Notes under the pieces: model-generated
What the model saw: only the letters and a program-made list of their open reading frames with translations
What the model was told of the DNA's origin: nothing
Databases searched by the model: none
Part shown: positions 1-5,699 of the stretch, piece by piece
How positions within the stretch are numbered: position 1 is the stretch's first letter
Layout of the letters: each line of letters opens with the position of its first letter
DNA from: JBOHUX01 sp050734915
Lineage (GTDB): Bacteria > Chloroflexota > Dormibacteria > Dormibacterales > Dormibacteraceae
Assembly (NCBI GenBank): GCA_050734915.1
Contig: JBOHUX010000132.1
Location: 1-6,548 of the forward strand
Length of the DNA stretch: 6,548 bases
Reading direction: 5' to 3'
Program-made: the position numbers and the translations under genes

Positions 1-485
1 GCCGTCAGCCGCGCCAGCCGGACCTCGCCGGGGCTGGCCTCCGAATGGCCGGGGATGGGGTTGCCGTGCGGGCAGGAGCGGGGCCGGCCGAGGGACTCGT
101 AGAGCCGCTCCTCGACCACCTCCGAGATGGCGTGCTCGAGCCGGGCCGCCTCCTCGTCCGCCGTCACCCAGTCCAGCCCCAGGTAGTCGGTCAGCCAGCG
201 CTCCATGATCCGGTGCCGTCGGACGATCGCCTCGGCGGCGGCGGCGCCCTTCTCGCTGAGCTCGATCTCCTTCCTGGAATTGAGCCTGACCATGCCGTCG
301 CGGGTCATGCGCCGGAGGGCGACCGTGACCGTGGGCCGGCTCACCGCCAGCCAGTCGGCCAGCCGGGCGCTGCGCACGACCTCGCCCTCCGACCGCAGGT
401 AGTAGATCGCCTCCAGATATCGCGACACGACCTCGGAAGGTCCCCGCGGCACTGTGATAGCGTGATCTAACTGATGGTCTTGCAT
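1..485 (-). CDS. DtxR/MntR-family metal-dependent transcriptional regulator (partial, C-terminus beyond window)
   Basis: Reading the minus strand from the ATG at 485 gives 161 residues, open at the window's left edge. Residues 20-75 form a winged helix-turn-helix with the family's YLEAIYYL start (23-30) and recognition-helix sequence VSRPTVTVALRRM (48-60). The dimerisation/metal domain follows, with RHRIMERWL (90-98), LEHAIS (116-121) and CPHGNPIPG (138-146), the last typical of DtxR, IdeR and MntR. Such proteins repress or activate metal uptake and efflux genes in response to Fe(II) or Mn(II). By alignment from memory, H91, E95, E117 and H118 keep ligand positions (DtxR H79, E83, E105, H106), but R22 and A114 replace M10/D8 and C102/E99. 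It is divergent from a ZIP transporter, its likely target. No Shine-Dalgarno precedes 485. A GTG at 452 (codon 12) is a good alternative start, because the family normally begins shortly before YLEAIY. Confidence 0.9.
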   Translation of the reverse strand, partial: MQDHQLDHAITVPRGPSEVVSRYLEAIYYLRSEGEVVRSARLADWLAVSRPTVTVALRRMTRDGMVRLNSRKEIELSEKGAAAAEAIVRRHRIMERWLTDYLGLDWVTADEEAARLEHAISEVVEERLYESLGRPRSCPHGNPIPGHSEASPGEVRLARLT

Positions 486-501
486 CGTACTAACCAATAG
501 G
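453..501. promoter_or_regulatory. Putative divergent promoter/operator between regulator and ZIP gene
   Basis: This stretch is clearly more AT-rich than the coding DNA around it, as expected for a divergent control region. It holds two CTAAC motifs, at 467-471 and 490-494, 23 bp apart (about two helical turns). They resemble half of the DtxR-type operator (TTAGGTTAG/CTAACCTAA), and the second reads CTAACC. TACTAA at 488-493 could be a -10 box placing the ZIP transcript start at or next to its ATG (a leaderless message), but I see no good -35. If the regulator starts at 485 its first codons lie inside this region; a start at 452 would leave it free. Operator assignment is inference. Confidence 0.3.
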
Positions 502-1290
502 ATGACTCAGAGCAGCGCCGCCGCATTCGGTGCCATCGCCGGGCTCACCATCTTCATCGGGCTCCCGATCGCCCGCGTCCGGGGCCTCTCGAAGGCCGTG
601 CAGGGGTTCCTCAACGCGGTCGCGACCGGGATCCTGGTCTTCCTCCTCTGGGACATCCTGAGCCACGCGTCGAACCCGGTCGAGAGGGCCCTGTCCGGAA
701 TCCATCATGGGCAGCCTGCGCCTTTCCTGGGGCTCGCGGCCACGTTCGGAGGCGGGATCGCCGTCGGCCTGCTCGTTCTCGTCTACTTCAACACTCGCCT
801 GGCGGCCCGCTTCAAGAGGCAGGCGGCGAGCCCCTCGAGCCGGCCCCTGGTCCTGATGATCGCCAGCGGGCTCGGCCTCCACAACCTGTCCGAGGGCCTC
901 GCCATCGGCCAGTCGGCGGCCACCGGCGCCGTCGCCTTTGCCGGCGTGCTGGTGATCGGCTTCGCCCTCCACAACATCACCGAGGGATTCGGCATCGCCG
1001 CCCCCATGGCACTGGACGCCAAGCGCCCGTCCTGGAGGTTTCTCGCCGGGGCAGGACTGATCGGCGGCGCCCCCACCTTCGTGGGCACCGTGCTCGGCTC
1101 CCTGGTCACCTCGCCCTACGTGTACGTGCTCTTCCTGGCGCTGGCGGCGGGCGCGCTCATCTACGTGCTCAACGAGCTCTTCAACCTGGGCAAGCGCCTC
1201 AACACCCCCGGCGCCATGGGCTGGGGCCTGCTGGTCGGGTTCATGGCCGCCTACTCGACCGACCTCTTCCTGACCTACCTCAGCGTTTGA
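502..1290 (+). CDS. ZIP-family divalent metal transporter (GufA-like)
   Basis: A 262-residue integral membrane protein, the usual size for bacterial ZIP permeases, which move Zn(II), Fe(II) or Mn(II) into the cytoplasm. About eight hydrophobic segments are visible. The metal-site motifs are on two neighbouring helices: LHNLSEG (126-132) in TM4 and LHNITEG (156-162) in TM5, giving the H/N/E ligands of the binuclear centre. The loop between TM3 and TM4 (about 98-114) is short and basic and lacks the histidine-rich stretch of many ZIPs; the only His pair is H68-H69 in the preceding loop. The ATG at 502 has AGG directly against it and no properly spaced ribosome site, so a leaderless transcript is possible. 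Divergence from the DtxR-type gene suggests a regulator-transporter pair. The metal cannot be named from sequence; GufA-type members are usually zinc-linked. Confidence 0.93.
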   Translation: MTQSSAAAFGAIAGLTIFIGLPIARVRGLSKAVQGFLNAVATGILVFLLWDILSHASNPVERALSGIHHGQPAPFLGLAATFGGGIAVGLLVLVYFNTRLAARFKRQAASPSSRPLVLMIASGLGLHNLSEGLAIGQSAATGAVAFAGVLVIGFALHNITEGFGIAAPMALDAKRPSWRFLAGAGLIGGAPTFVGTVLGSLVTSPYVYVLFLALAAGALIYVLNELFNLGKRLNTPGAMGWGLLVGFMAAYSTDLFLTYLSV

Positions 1291-1333
1291 ACGAGGGCCC
1301 CGGCATCGCCTCCAGGAGGCCACGCGCCCCGGC

Positions 1334-1678
1334 TCAGCTGGCGCGGATCAGTCCGTCGTCCTCACCGACGTTCCAGTCCGGATACCGCCAGCGGAAGAGT
1401 CCCTCCTGGATCTCGAAGATGCTGTCCAGCATCTCCTGGACGACCCCCGTGTCGCGGAACCGGCCCCGGATCTCCGCCGGCAGCGGCTCCAGCGTGGTCC
1501 GGATCTGAGAGCGCGTGCGGCCGGGGACCTGCTTGACGCCGTCCCGGTTCATCTCCTCCAGCTTCCAGAGCACCCTGTCGCTCGCGTGCAGCAGCGTGTA
1601 GAAGGCGTTCCGGCGCTCGTTCTCCCGCCGGATCTCTTCCTCCATCTCCTCGATGGTCAGATTGGTTCGATCGATCAT
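1334..1678 (-). CDS. Hypothetical protein, 114 residues, charged
   Basis: I do not recognise this family. The protein is soluble, with no signal peptide, membrane segment or cysteine. Residues 8-25 are a strongly charged amphipathic helix (EEMEEEIRRENERR) that could form a coiled coil. The middle has helical stretches HASDRVLWKLEEMN (31-44) and VVQEMLDSIFEIQEGLFRWR (79-98), and the tail is aromatic and acidic (YPDWNVGEDDG). Coding is supported by a good ribosome site (AGGTGG, 1684-1689) five bases before ATG 1678. The frame opens earlier with GTG codons at 1687 and 1684, but those lie inside the ribosome site, so 1678 is preferred. It stands alone, convergent with the ZIP gene and divergent from the Nudix gene. 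Arg/Glu-rich composition and lack of membrane segments fit a small cytoplasmic binding or regulatory protein, but no function can be assigned. Confidence 0.7.
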   Translation of the reverse strand: MIDRTNLTIEEMEEEIRRENERRNAFYTLLHASDRVLWKLEEMNRDGVKQVPGRTRSQIRTTLEPLPAEIRGRFRDTGVVQEMLDSIFEIQEGLFRWRYPDWNVGEDDGLIRAS

Positions 1679-1683
1679 CGTCA

Positions 1684-1689
1684 CCACCT
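1684..1689 (-). promoter_or_regulatory. Ribosome binding site of the 114-residue hypothetical gene
   Basis: On the minus strand this reads AGGTGG, followed by five bases and then ATG at 1678. It decides the start against the in-frame GTG codons at 1687 and 1684, which lie inside the site. Confidence 0.6.
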
Positions 1690-1734
1690 AGCTTACCCAG
1701 ATGCCCCCGCCCAGCCTAGCCCCGAACTGGCGAA

Positions 1735-2346
1735 GTGCCCGATTTCCTGAGTGAGGTGCAGCGCCGCCTCAGCCCGCCGGGCAGCTGGGGCGAGTTCCGC
1801 CGGGGCGCCCGCCCGGCCGCCGTCGTCGCCCTCCTCCACCGCGACCGGGGCCAGTGGCTGCTCCCCTTCGTGCGGCGCCGGGCCGACCTCCCCGACCACC
1901 CCGGTCAGGTCGCCCTCCCGGGCGGCGGCGTCCGCGCCGGTGAGGGGGCGTGGGAGGCCGCGGAGCGCGAGCTCGAGGAGGAGGTCGGGGTCCGGCGCGG
2001 GTCGAGCCGACCCCTGGGGGCGGGCCAGGTCGTCTACGCGGCGGTCAGCAACTTCTCGGTCGTCCCCTTCGTGGCCGTGCTCGAGGAGCCGACGCCGGTC
2101 TTCCGGCACGACACCTACGAGCTGGAGGGCCTGCTGGTGGTGCCCCTGCCCAGGCTCCTCGACGAGACCGGCTGGCGGCAGTCCACGACGCCCTGGATCG
2201 GATCCCACTTTCCCTGGGAGGGAACATTCATCTGGGGCCTGACGGCGAGAATCCTGGACGATCTCCTGCCCCGCTTCCGGGCCGCCCTCCAACCAGGCTC
2301 CGGAGATCCCGGGCGGGATCCGCGAGAGAGCCCGTCGGAGGGCTGA
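1735..2346 (+). CDS. Nudix hydrolase, CoA pyrophosphatase (NudL/UPF0035) type
   Basis: 203 residues with a perfect Nudix box G-x5-E-x7-R-E-L-E-E-E-V-G-V at 64-86; E82 and E83 are the Mg-binding glutamates. The preceding segment LLPFVRRRADLPDHPGQVAL (42-61) followed by PGG matches the UPF0035 signature of coenzyme A diphosphatases (LLTxR..R..G....PGG). EGLLVVPLPRLLDE (131-144) and WGLTARILDDLL (167-178) are also typical of that group. The likely reaction is hydrolysis of CoA or its oxidised/acyl forms to 3',5'-ADP and phosphopantetheine, in the cytoplasm. The start is GTG 1735: an in-frame TAG at 1717 leaves no other start upstream, and the ribosome site is poor. The family core ends near residue 185; the last ~18 residues are Pro/Gly/Arg-rich and lie in the 119-bp convergent overlap with the oxidoreductase gene. 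Confidence 0.9.
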   Translation: MPDFLSEVQRRLSPPGSWGEFRRGARPAAVVALLHRDRGQWLLPFVRRRADLPDHPGQVALPGGGVRAGEGAWEAAERELEEEVGVRRGSSRPLGAGQVVYAAVSNFSVVPFVAVLEEPTPVFRHDTYELEGLLVVPLPRLLDETGWRQSTTPWIGSHFPWEGTFIWGLTARILDDLLPRFRAALQPGSGDPGRDPRESPSEG

Positions 2347-3448
2347 CGCCGGCCTCGAGCAGGCGCCGGGCGTGGCTCACGCTGCGGTGGTCGCCGGCCC
2401 CGAACGCGGCGACGAGGCGGTCGCCGCGCAGGTAGAAGACGGTGAAGGGGGGCCGGCCAAGCTCGCCGCGGACGGCGATCTCGTCCCATGCCAGCCCCGC
2501 CCCCGCGTACTCGAGCCGGAGGCCGAACTGGTCGGACCAGAACCACGGCGCCTCCAGGAAGGGGGCGCCGGCGCCGGCCATCGCCCTACCCACGGCCCGC
2601 CCGTGGCGGGCGGCGGTCTGGAAGTGCTCGACGTGGATACGGGCCGCGAAGGTCGGGCTCCAGAACCGCGCCACGTCGCCGGCCGCGTAGACGCCCTCCA
2701 CGGAGGTCCGTCCCACCTCGTCGACGAAGATGCCCCCATCCTCCACGATCCCCGCCCGCCGCGCCAGCTCGGCGTTGGGCACCGCTCCGGCGGCGACCAG
2801 TGCCCGTCCCCGGAGGCGGGGCAGCTCCTTCACGCCAGTCCGCAGGTCCACCCCCCGGGACCTCTGGACACCGGCCAGCCAGGCGCCCACCTCCGGCCCC
2901 AGGACGCGCTCCAGCGGATGCGCGAGCGCCTCGTGGACGGTGACCGCGGCGCCCAGCCGCAGAGCCGCCGAGGCCACCTCGGACCCGATGAAGCCCGCCC
3001 CCACGATCTCCAGGCGCGCTCCCGGCCCCAGCCTTTCACGCAGGCGATCGGAATCGCCCACGTCACGCAGGTGGAGGGCGGTCTCGAGGCCCGGCAGGCG
3101 GCGGGCACGGCCGCCGGTGGCGATCAGGAGCAGCTCGAAATCGAGCTCCTCCCCGGACTCCAGGAGGGCCTGGCGCCGGTTCAGGTCGAGCTCGCCGACA
3201 GTGCACCCCAGCCGGACCTCGATCCCCAGGTCCGTGTACATGCCGGCGGTCCGGAGCGGCAGTCGCGCGCGCGGCATGGCGCCCAAGAGGTATTCCTTCG
3301 AGAGCGGCGGCCGCTGATACGGAAGCTCGGCCTCGGCCGAGACCAGCGTGATCGGGGCACGGTGCCCGGCCTCCCGAAGGGCGGCGGCCGCGGCGTCGCC
3401 GGCGGCCCCCCCGCCGACGATGAGGACCCGGCGGTCCCGCCCGCTCAG
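2228..3448 (-). CDS. Ferredoxin-reductase-type FAD/NAD(P)-dependent oxidoreductase, last gene of the ccm operon
   Basis: 406 residues if read from CTG 3448. The first FAD-binding motif VGGGAAG is at 11-17, then LPYQRPPLSKEYLLG (42-56), typical of putidaredoxin/rhodocoxin reductases. ATGG follows at 110-113, the NAD-binding motif VGAGFIG at 149-155 with E173 after it (favours NADH), and the second FAD motif YAAGD at 254-258. The C-terminal domain has VEHFQTA (273-279) and FWSDQFG (303-309). The family transfers electrons from NAD(P)H through FAD to a ferredoxin. No CxxC redox pair is present, so it is not a thioredoxin or dihydrolipoamide reductase. No ATG, GTG or TTG lies in frame before the FAD motif; the first is TTG 3286 (codon 55), which would delete FAD binding. 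The CTG overlaps the ccmD stop as CTGA, like the other junctions of this operon. The last ~20 residues are low-complexity and overlap the Nudix gene. Confidence 0.87.
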   Translation of the reverse strand: MSGRDRRVLIVGGGAAGDAAAAALREAGHRAPITLVSAEAELPYQRPPLSKEYLLGAMPRARLPLRTAGMYTDLGIEVRLGCTVGELDLNRRQALLESGEELDFELLLIATGGRARRLPGLETALHLRDVGDSDRLRERLGPGARLEIVGAGFIGSEVASAALRLGAAVTVHEALAHPLERVLGPEVGAWLAGVQRSRGVDLRTGVKELPRLRGRALVAAGAVPNAELARRAGIVEDGGIFVDEVGRTSVEGVYAAGDVARFWSPTFAARIHVEHFQTAARHGRAVGRAMAGAGAPFLEAPWFWSDQFGLRLEYAGAGLAWDEIAVRGELGRPPFTVFYLRGDRLVAAFGAGDHRSVSHARRLLEAGVSPPTGSLADPARDLRSLVGGRPGSGAGDRPGFSPSGPR

Positions 3449-3573
3449 TCCCGGTGCCGGCGCTTGAGGTCCTCGATCTCGGATCGCACCGACCGCAACT
3501 GGCCGATCAGATAGAGGACGAAGCCGCCGATCAGGCAGAACGCGATCACGTAGGCGGCGAAGAGGTAGCTCAA
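3445..3573 (-). CDS. ccmD: CcmD, small haem exporter/CcmC-CcmE adaptor protein
   Basis: A 42-residue protein: one membrane helix at 4-24 (begins LFAAYVIAFCLIGG) followed by a charged helix (25-42) ending SEIEDLKRRHRD. Length, single helix with a tyrosine in its first half and basic/heptad-like tail are the CcmD pattern, and it follows ccmC directly. CcmD is needed to release haem-loaded CcmE from the CcmABC complex in the cytoplasmic membrane. The start is TTG 3573, which overlaps the ccmC stop as TTGA; AGGG lies four bases upstream. The stop overlaps the CTG of the oxidoreductase as CTGA. The gene is easily missed because of its size and TTG start. Confidence 0.87.
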   Translation of the reverse strand: MSYLFAAYVIAFCLIGGFVLYLIGQLRSVRSEIEDLKRRHRD

Positions 3574-3602
3574 TTGGCCCTCAGTTGGCCTTCAATTGGC
3601 CA
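3570..3602. repeat. Three tandem 11-bp repeats at the ccmC/ccmD junction
   Basis: Plus-strand units are TCAATTGGCCC (3570-3580), TCAGTTGGCCT (3581-3591) and TCAATTGGCCA (3592-3602); outer copies match 10 of 11, the middle copy 9 of 11 against the first. They cover the ccmC stop and ccmD start. The period is not a multiple of three, so each copy is read in a different frame. Confidence 0.85.
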
Positions 3603-4340
3603 ACTGGCCGCCACCGGCGCGCCGGGAACGGCGGCCCGCTCCGTCTCGTCCAGTTCGTCCCGCAGCGTGGCCAGCGCCTCGCGGGCGGCGTCGATCTGGT
3701 ACCGGGCGCCGACCAGCACCGCCGCCAGCAGGGTGATGGCGGCGAGCGTGACCAGGAAGGTGACCGTCATCTGTGGCGGCAGGTTGGGCTGGGTCGAGTC
3801 GAGGATCGGCTGCGGGTGGATGGTCCGCCACCACTCGACGCTGACGTGCACCAGCGGCACGTCTATGAATCCGACGATGCCGACGACCGCCGCCAGGCGC
3901 GCCGCCGACTGCTGATCGGAGGCCAGGCGGCGGACCAGCAGGTAGCCCGCGTAGACCATCCAGAGCACCAGGGTCGAGGTGAGGCGGGCGTCCCAGGTCC
4001 AGTACGTGCCCCAGATCGGCTTCGCCCAGATCGAACCCATGACCAGGCACACGGTGGTGAGCAGGAGCCCCACCGGCGCCGCCGAACGGGCGATGCGGTC
4101 GGCCCGGGGCGAGCGCTTCCAGAGGTAGAGGACCCCGCCGACGAGGACGGCCGCAAAACAGAAGTAGGCGGCGATGACCGAGGCGACGTGGAAGTAGAAG
4201 ATGCGCTGGACGTTGCCCTGGAGGGCGTCCATGGGGGCGTAGAGGAAGATCATCGCCCCCGCCCCCAGCAGAGCCAGGAAGGCGACGGCCGCCGCCAGGG
4301 TGAGCTTGTCCGTCGCGGGCGGTGTGTCCAATCTATTCAT
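3570..4340 (-). CDS. ccmC: CcmC, haem handling protein (WWD domain)
   Basis: 256 residues with six membrane helices. The WWD haem-binding segment WGTYWTWDARLT (110-121) is intact, preceded by WAKP. The two conserved external histidines are H51 (FYFHVAS) and H165 (PLVHVSVEWW); H175 follows in a second H-containing turn. CcmC binds haem at the outer face of the membrane and loads it onto CcmE. The start ATG 4340 overlaps the end of ccmB by 8 bp (ATGAATAG). After the last helix (about 190-211) there is a cytoplasmic tail of roughly 45 residues with a charged helix, ARYQIDAAREALATLRDELDE (212-232 region), longer than the short tail I expect from proteobacterial CcmC. The tail ends in the 11-bp repeat region next to ccmD. 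Confidence 0.96.
   Translation of the reverse strand: MNRLDTPPATDKLTLAAAVAFLALLGAGAMIFLYAPMDALQGNVQRIFYFHVASVIAAYFCFAAVLVGGVLYLWKRSPRADRIARSAAPVGLLLTTVCLVMGSIWAKPIWGTYWTWDARLTSTLVLWMVYAGYLLVRRLASDQQSAARLAAVVGIVGFIDVPLVHVSVEWWRTIHPQPILDSTQPNLPPQMTVTFLVTLAAITLLAAVLVGARYQIDAAREALATLRDELDETERAAVPGAPVAASWPIEGQLRAN
3582..3606 (-). promoter_or_regulatory. Perfect 9-bp hairpin just before the ccmD ribosome site
   Basis: CAGTTGGCC (3582-3590) and GGCCAACTG (3598-3606) are exact reverse complements around a 7-base loop. In the ccm transcript the stem lies in the last codons of ccmC, and its 3' arm abuts the AGGG (3578-3581) that serves the TTG of ccmD. It could tune reinitiation at ccmD or be a processing or stability element. 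It has no U-run, so it is not an intrinsic terminator. The role is inference; the base pairing is seen. Confidence 0.55.
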
Positions 4341-5001
4341 CGAGCACGAACCTGGCCGCCAGCGAGGTGGCGACCACCAACAGTATGTCGAAATCGAGCA
4401 GCAGGCCGACGGCTCCGGAGCTGGAGCCGGGGGCTCCCATCGCGACCTGGACGGCGCGCCCTCCGGCGACGACGAGGGGGATCCAGACCGGCAGCGTGAG
4501 CACCGGCAGGAGCAGGTCGCGGGCCCTCGTCTGGGCGGCGAGCCCGCTGAAGAGGCAGCCGACCGCCGCCATCCCGACGGTGGCCAGGAGGATGGCGCCC
4601 ACCAGGGCCCAGGAGGCGACCGGGATGCTGAAGAAGAGGCCGAGACCGAGCACCACGACGAACTCGCAGGCGACCAGGAAGAGGGCCGACGCGATCGCCT
4701 TGCCGGCGAAGATCGCCGCCGCCGGCGCCGCCGTCAGCAGCATCGCCTCCAGCGAGGCCTGCTCGCGCTCGGCCCCGAAGGCGCGCCCGAACCCGACCAG
4801 GCCGGCGAAGACGATGGTCAGCCAGAGGATCCCGGGGGCGATCTCGCCGGCGTTGGCGTGGTTGATGTCGAAGCCGAAGTTGGCGATCAGCAGCGCCAGG
4901 ATGCCGAACTGGGCGAGCGCCCAGATGAGCTCTCGGGACCGCCACTCCGCCCGCAGGTCCTTGAGCGCGACGGCGACGGCGACGTTCGCGAAGCGCCTCA
5001 C
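4333..5001 (-). CDS. ccmB: CcmB, membrane subunit of the CcmAB haem-maturation ABC complex
   Basis: 222 residues, the usual family length, with six hydrophobic segments (about 25-42, 57-75, 98-122, 130-152, 162-182, 197-216). The N-terminus ALKDLRAEWRSRE (12-24) and the segment GRAFGAEREQASLEAMLLTA (72-91) after TM2 are characteristic of CcmB; the latter is the coupling region to the ATPase. CcmB pairs with CcmA and associates with CcmC and CcmD to release holo-CcmE in an ATP-dependent way. The start GTG 5001 overlaps the ccmA stop as GTGA; an ATG is absent nearby. Product and gene order agree, so the call is firm. Confidence 0.95.
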   Translation of the reverse strand: MRRFANVAVAVALKDLRAEWRSRELIWALAQFGILALLIANFGFDINHANAGEIAPGILWLTIVFAGLVGFGRAFGAEREQASLEAMLLTAAPAAAIFAGKAIASALFLVACEFVVVLGLGLFFSIPVASWALVGAILLATVGMAAVGCLFSGLAAQTRARDLLLPVLTLPVWIPLVVAGGRAVQVAMGAPGSSSGAVGLLLDFDILLVVATSLAARFVLDE

Positions 5002-5699
5002 CCGATCGCCTCCAGCGGCGCCGCCCGGATGTCGGCCGCCGGGATGTCGGCCGCCGGGCGGCCGCCGGCCAGATCGCGGAGGTCGGCCACCACCAGCCCG
5101 CCCTCGAGCGTGAGGGCGCGGCCGCAGATCCCTCCCGCCAGCCCGCGATCGTGGGTGGCCAGGACCACCGTCCGGGACCCGATGAGCTCGGCCAGCAGCT
5201 CCCGCCCCCCGGCGTCGAGGCTGGCGTCCGGCTCATCCAGCACCCAGAGCTCGGGCTCGTGGAGCAGCGAGCGGGCGATCGCCAGCCGCTGCTGCATCCC
5301 CCGGGAGAGCTCCGCGACCGGCCGGCCGCCCCCGGCCGAGAGCCCGACGCGCTCCAGCGCCGGTTCAACGGCGGCCGGGGCCAGGCCGAGCAGCCGCGCG
5401 AAGAAGCGCAGGTTCTCGGCGGCGGAGAGGACCGGGTAGAGCCCGAGCCGGTGGCCCAGGTAGCCGATCCGGGGCCGGACGCTGTCCCGCCGGACGAGCG
5501 CGTCGATCCCGAACAGCTCGAGCCTGCCGGCGGCCGGGCGGGCGGCGGTGGCGAGGAGGCGGAGCAGTGTCGTCTTGCCGGCACCGTTGCCGCCCAGCAC
5601 CGCCAGCCGCTCGCCGCGCTCGACCTCGAGATGGAGAGGACGCAGCGCCATCCGGGTCCCGAATCGCTGGCAGAGGCCGGCGGCCAGGATCGCGGTCAC
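4998..5699 (-). CDS. ccmA: CcmA, ATP-binding subunit of the CcmAB complex
   Basis: 233 residues of a single ABC ATPase domain. Walker A is GGNGAGKTT (36-44), the CcmA-type Q-loop region GYLGHRLGLYPVLSAAENL spans 79-97, the signature is LSRGMQQR (131-138), Walker B is LWVLDEP (151-157) with E156 as catalytic base, and the H-loop is ATHD (H183). All catalytic residues are present. The YLGH-GLY pattern separates CcmA from generic ABC ATPases. The last ~20 residues carry a short tandem duplication (AADIP/AADIR) beyond the conserved domain. The start GTG 5699 overlaps the stop of the upstream CcmI-like gene as GTGA. Confidence 0.95.
   Translation of the reverse strand: MTAILAAGLCQRFGTRMALRPLHLEVERGERLAVLGGNGAGKTTLLRLLATAARPAAGRLELFGIDALVRRDSVRPRIGYLGHRLGLYPVLSAAENLRFFARLLGLAPAAVEPALERVGLSAGGGRPVAELSRGMQQRLAIARSLLHEPELWVLDEPDASLDAGGRELLAELIGSRTVVLATHDRGLAGGICGRALTLEGGLVVADLRDLAGGRPAADIPAADIRAAPLEAIG
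5026..5055. repeat. Two tandem 15-bp units in the 3' end of ccmA
   Basis: CGGATGTCGGCCGCC (5026-5040) is followed by GGGATGTCGGCCGCC (5041-5055), 14 of 15 identical. Being a multiple of three it simply duplicates five residues (AADIR, AADIP) in the non-conserved tail of CcmA. Confidence 0.85.

Noticed and set aside
490..1323. Long minus-strand open frame opposite the ZIP gene (277 codons)
   Set aside because: Its translation is low-complexity Gly/Glu/Arg/Asp-rich with no motif, as expected for an antisense frame in GC-rich DNA. The ZIP gene opposite has clear family motifs.
1323..1345. CGCGCC/GGCGCG inverted repeat with 11-base loop between ZIP and the hypothetical gene, possible terminator
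   Set aside because: Only six pairs, a long loop, no T-run on either strand, and part of it lies in coding sequence; such pairs are common at this GC content.
1701..1703. ATG at 1701 as an upstream start for the Nudix gene
   Set aside because: It is in another frame, and the Nudix frame has a TAG at 1717-1719, so translation must begin at GTG 1735 or later.
3406..3412. Run of seven C (G on the coding strand) in the FAD-binding loop, possible frameshift explaining the missing start codon
   Set aside because: Both sides of the run are in the same correct frame (RVLIVG before, AAGDAA after), so no indel is needed; the FAD motif is normal.
2372..3514. 380-codon plus-strand open frame opposite the oxidoreductase
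   Set aside because: Low-complexity translation without domains; the minus strand encodes three FAD/NAD motifs in order.
4300..5439. 379-codon plus-strand open frame opposite ccmB and ccmA
   Set aside because: Gly/Asp/Arg/Glu-rich nonsense frame; ccmA and ccmB on the other strand are complete and motif-rich.
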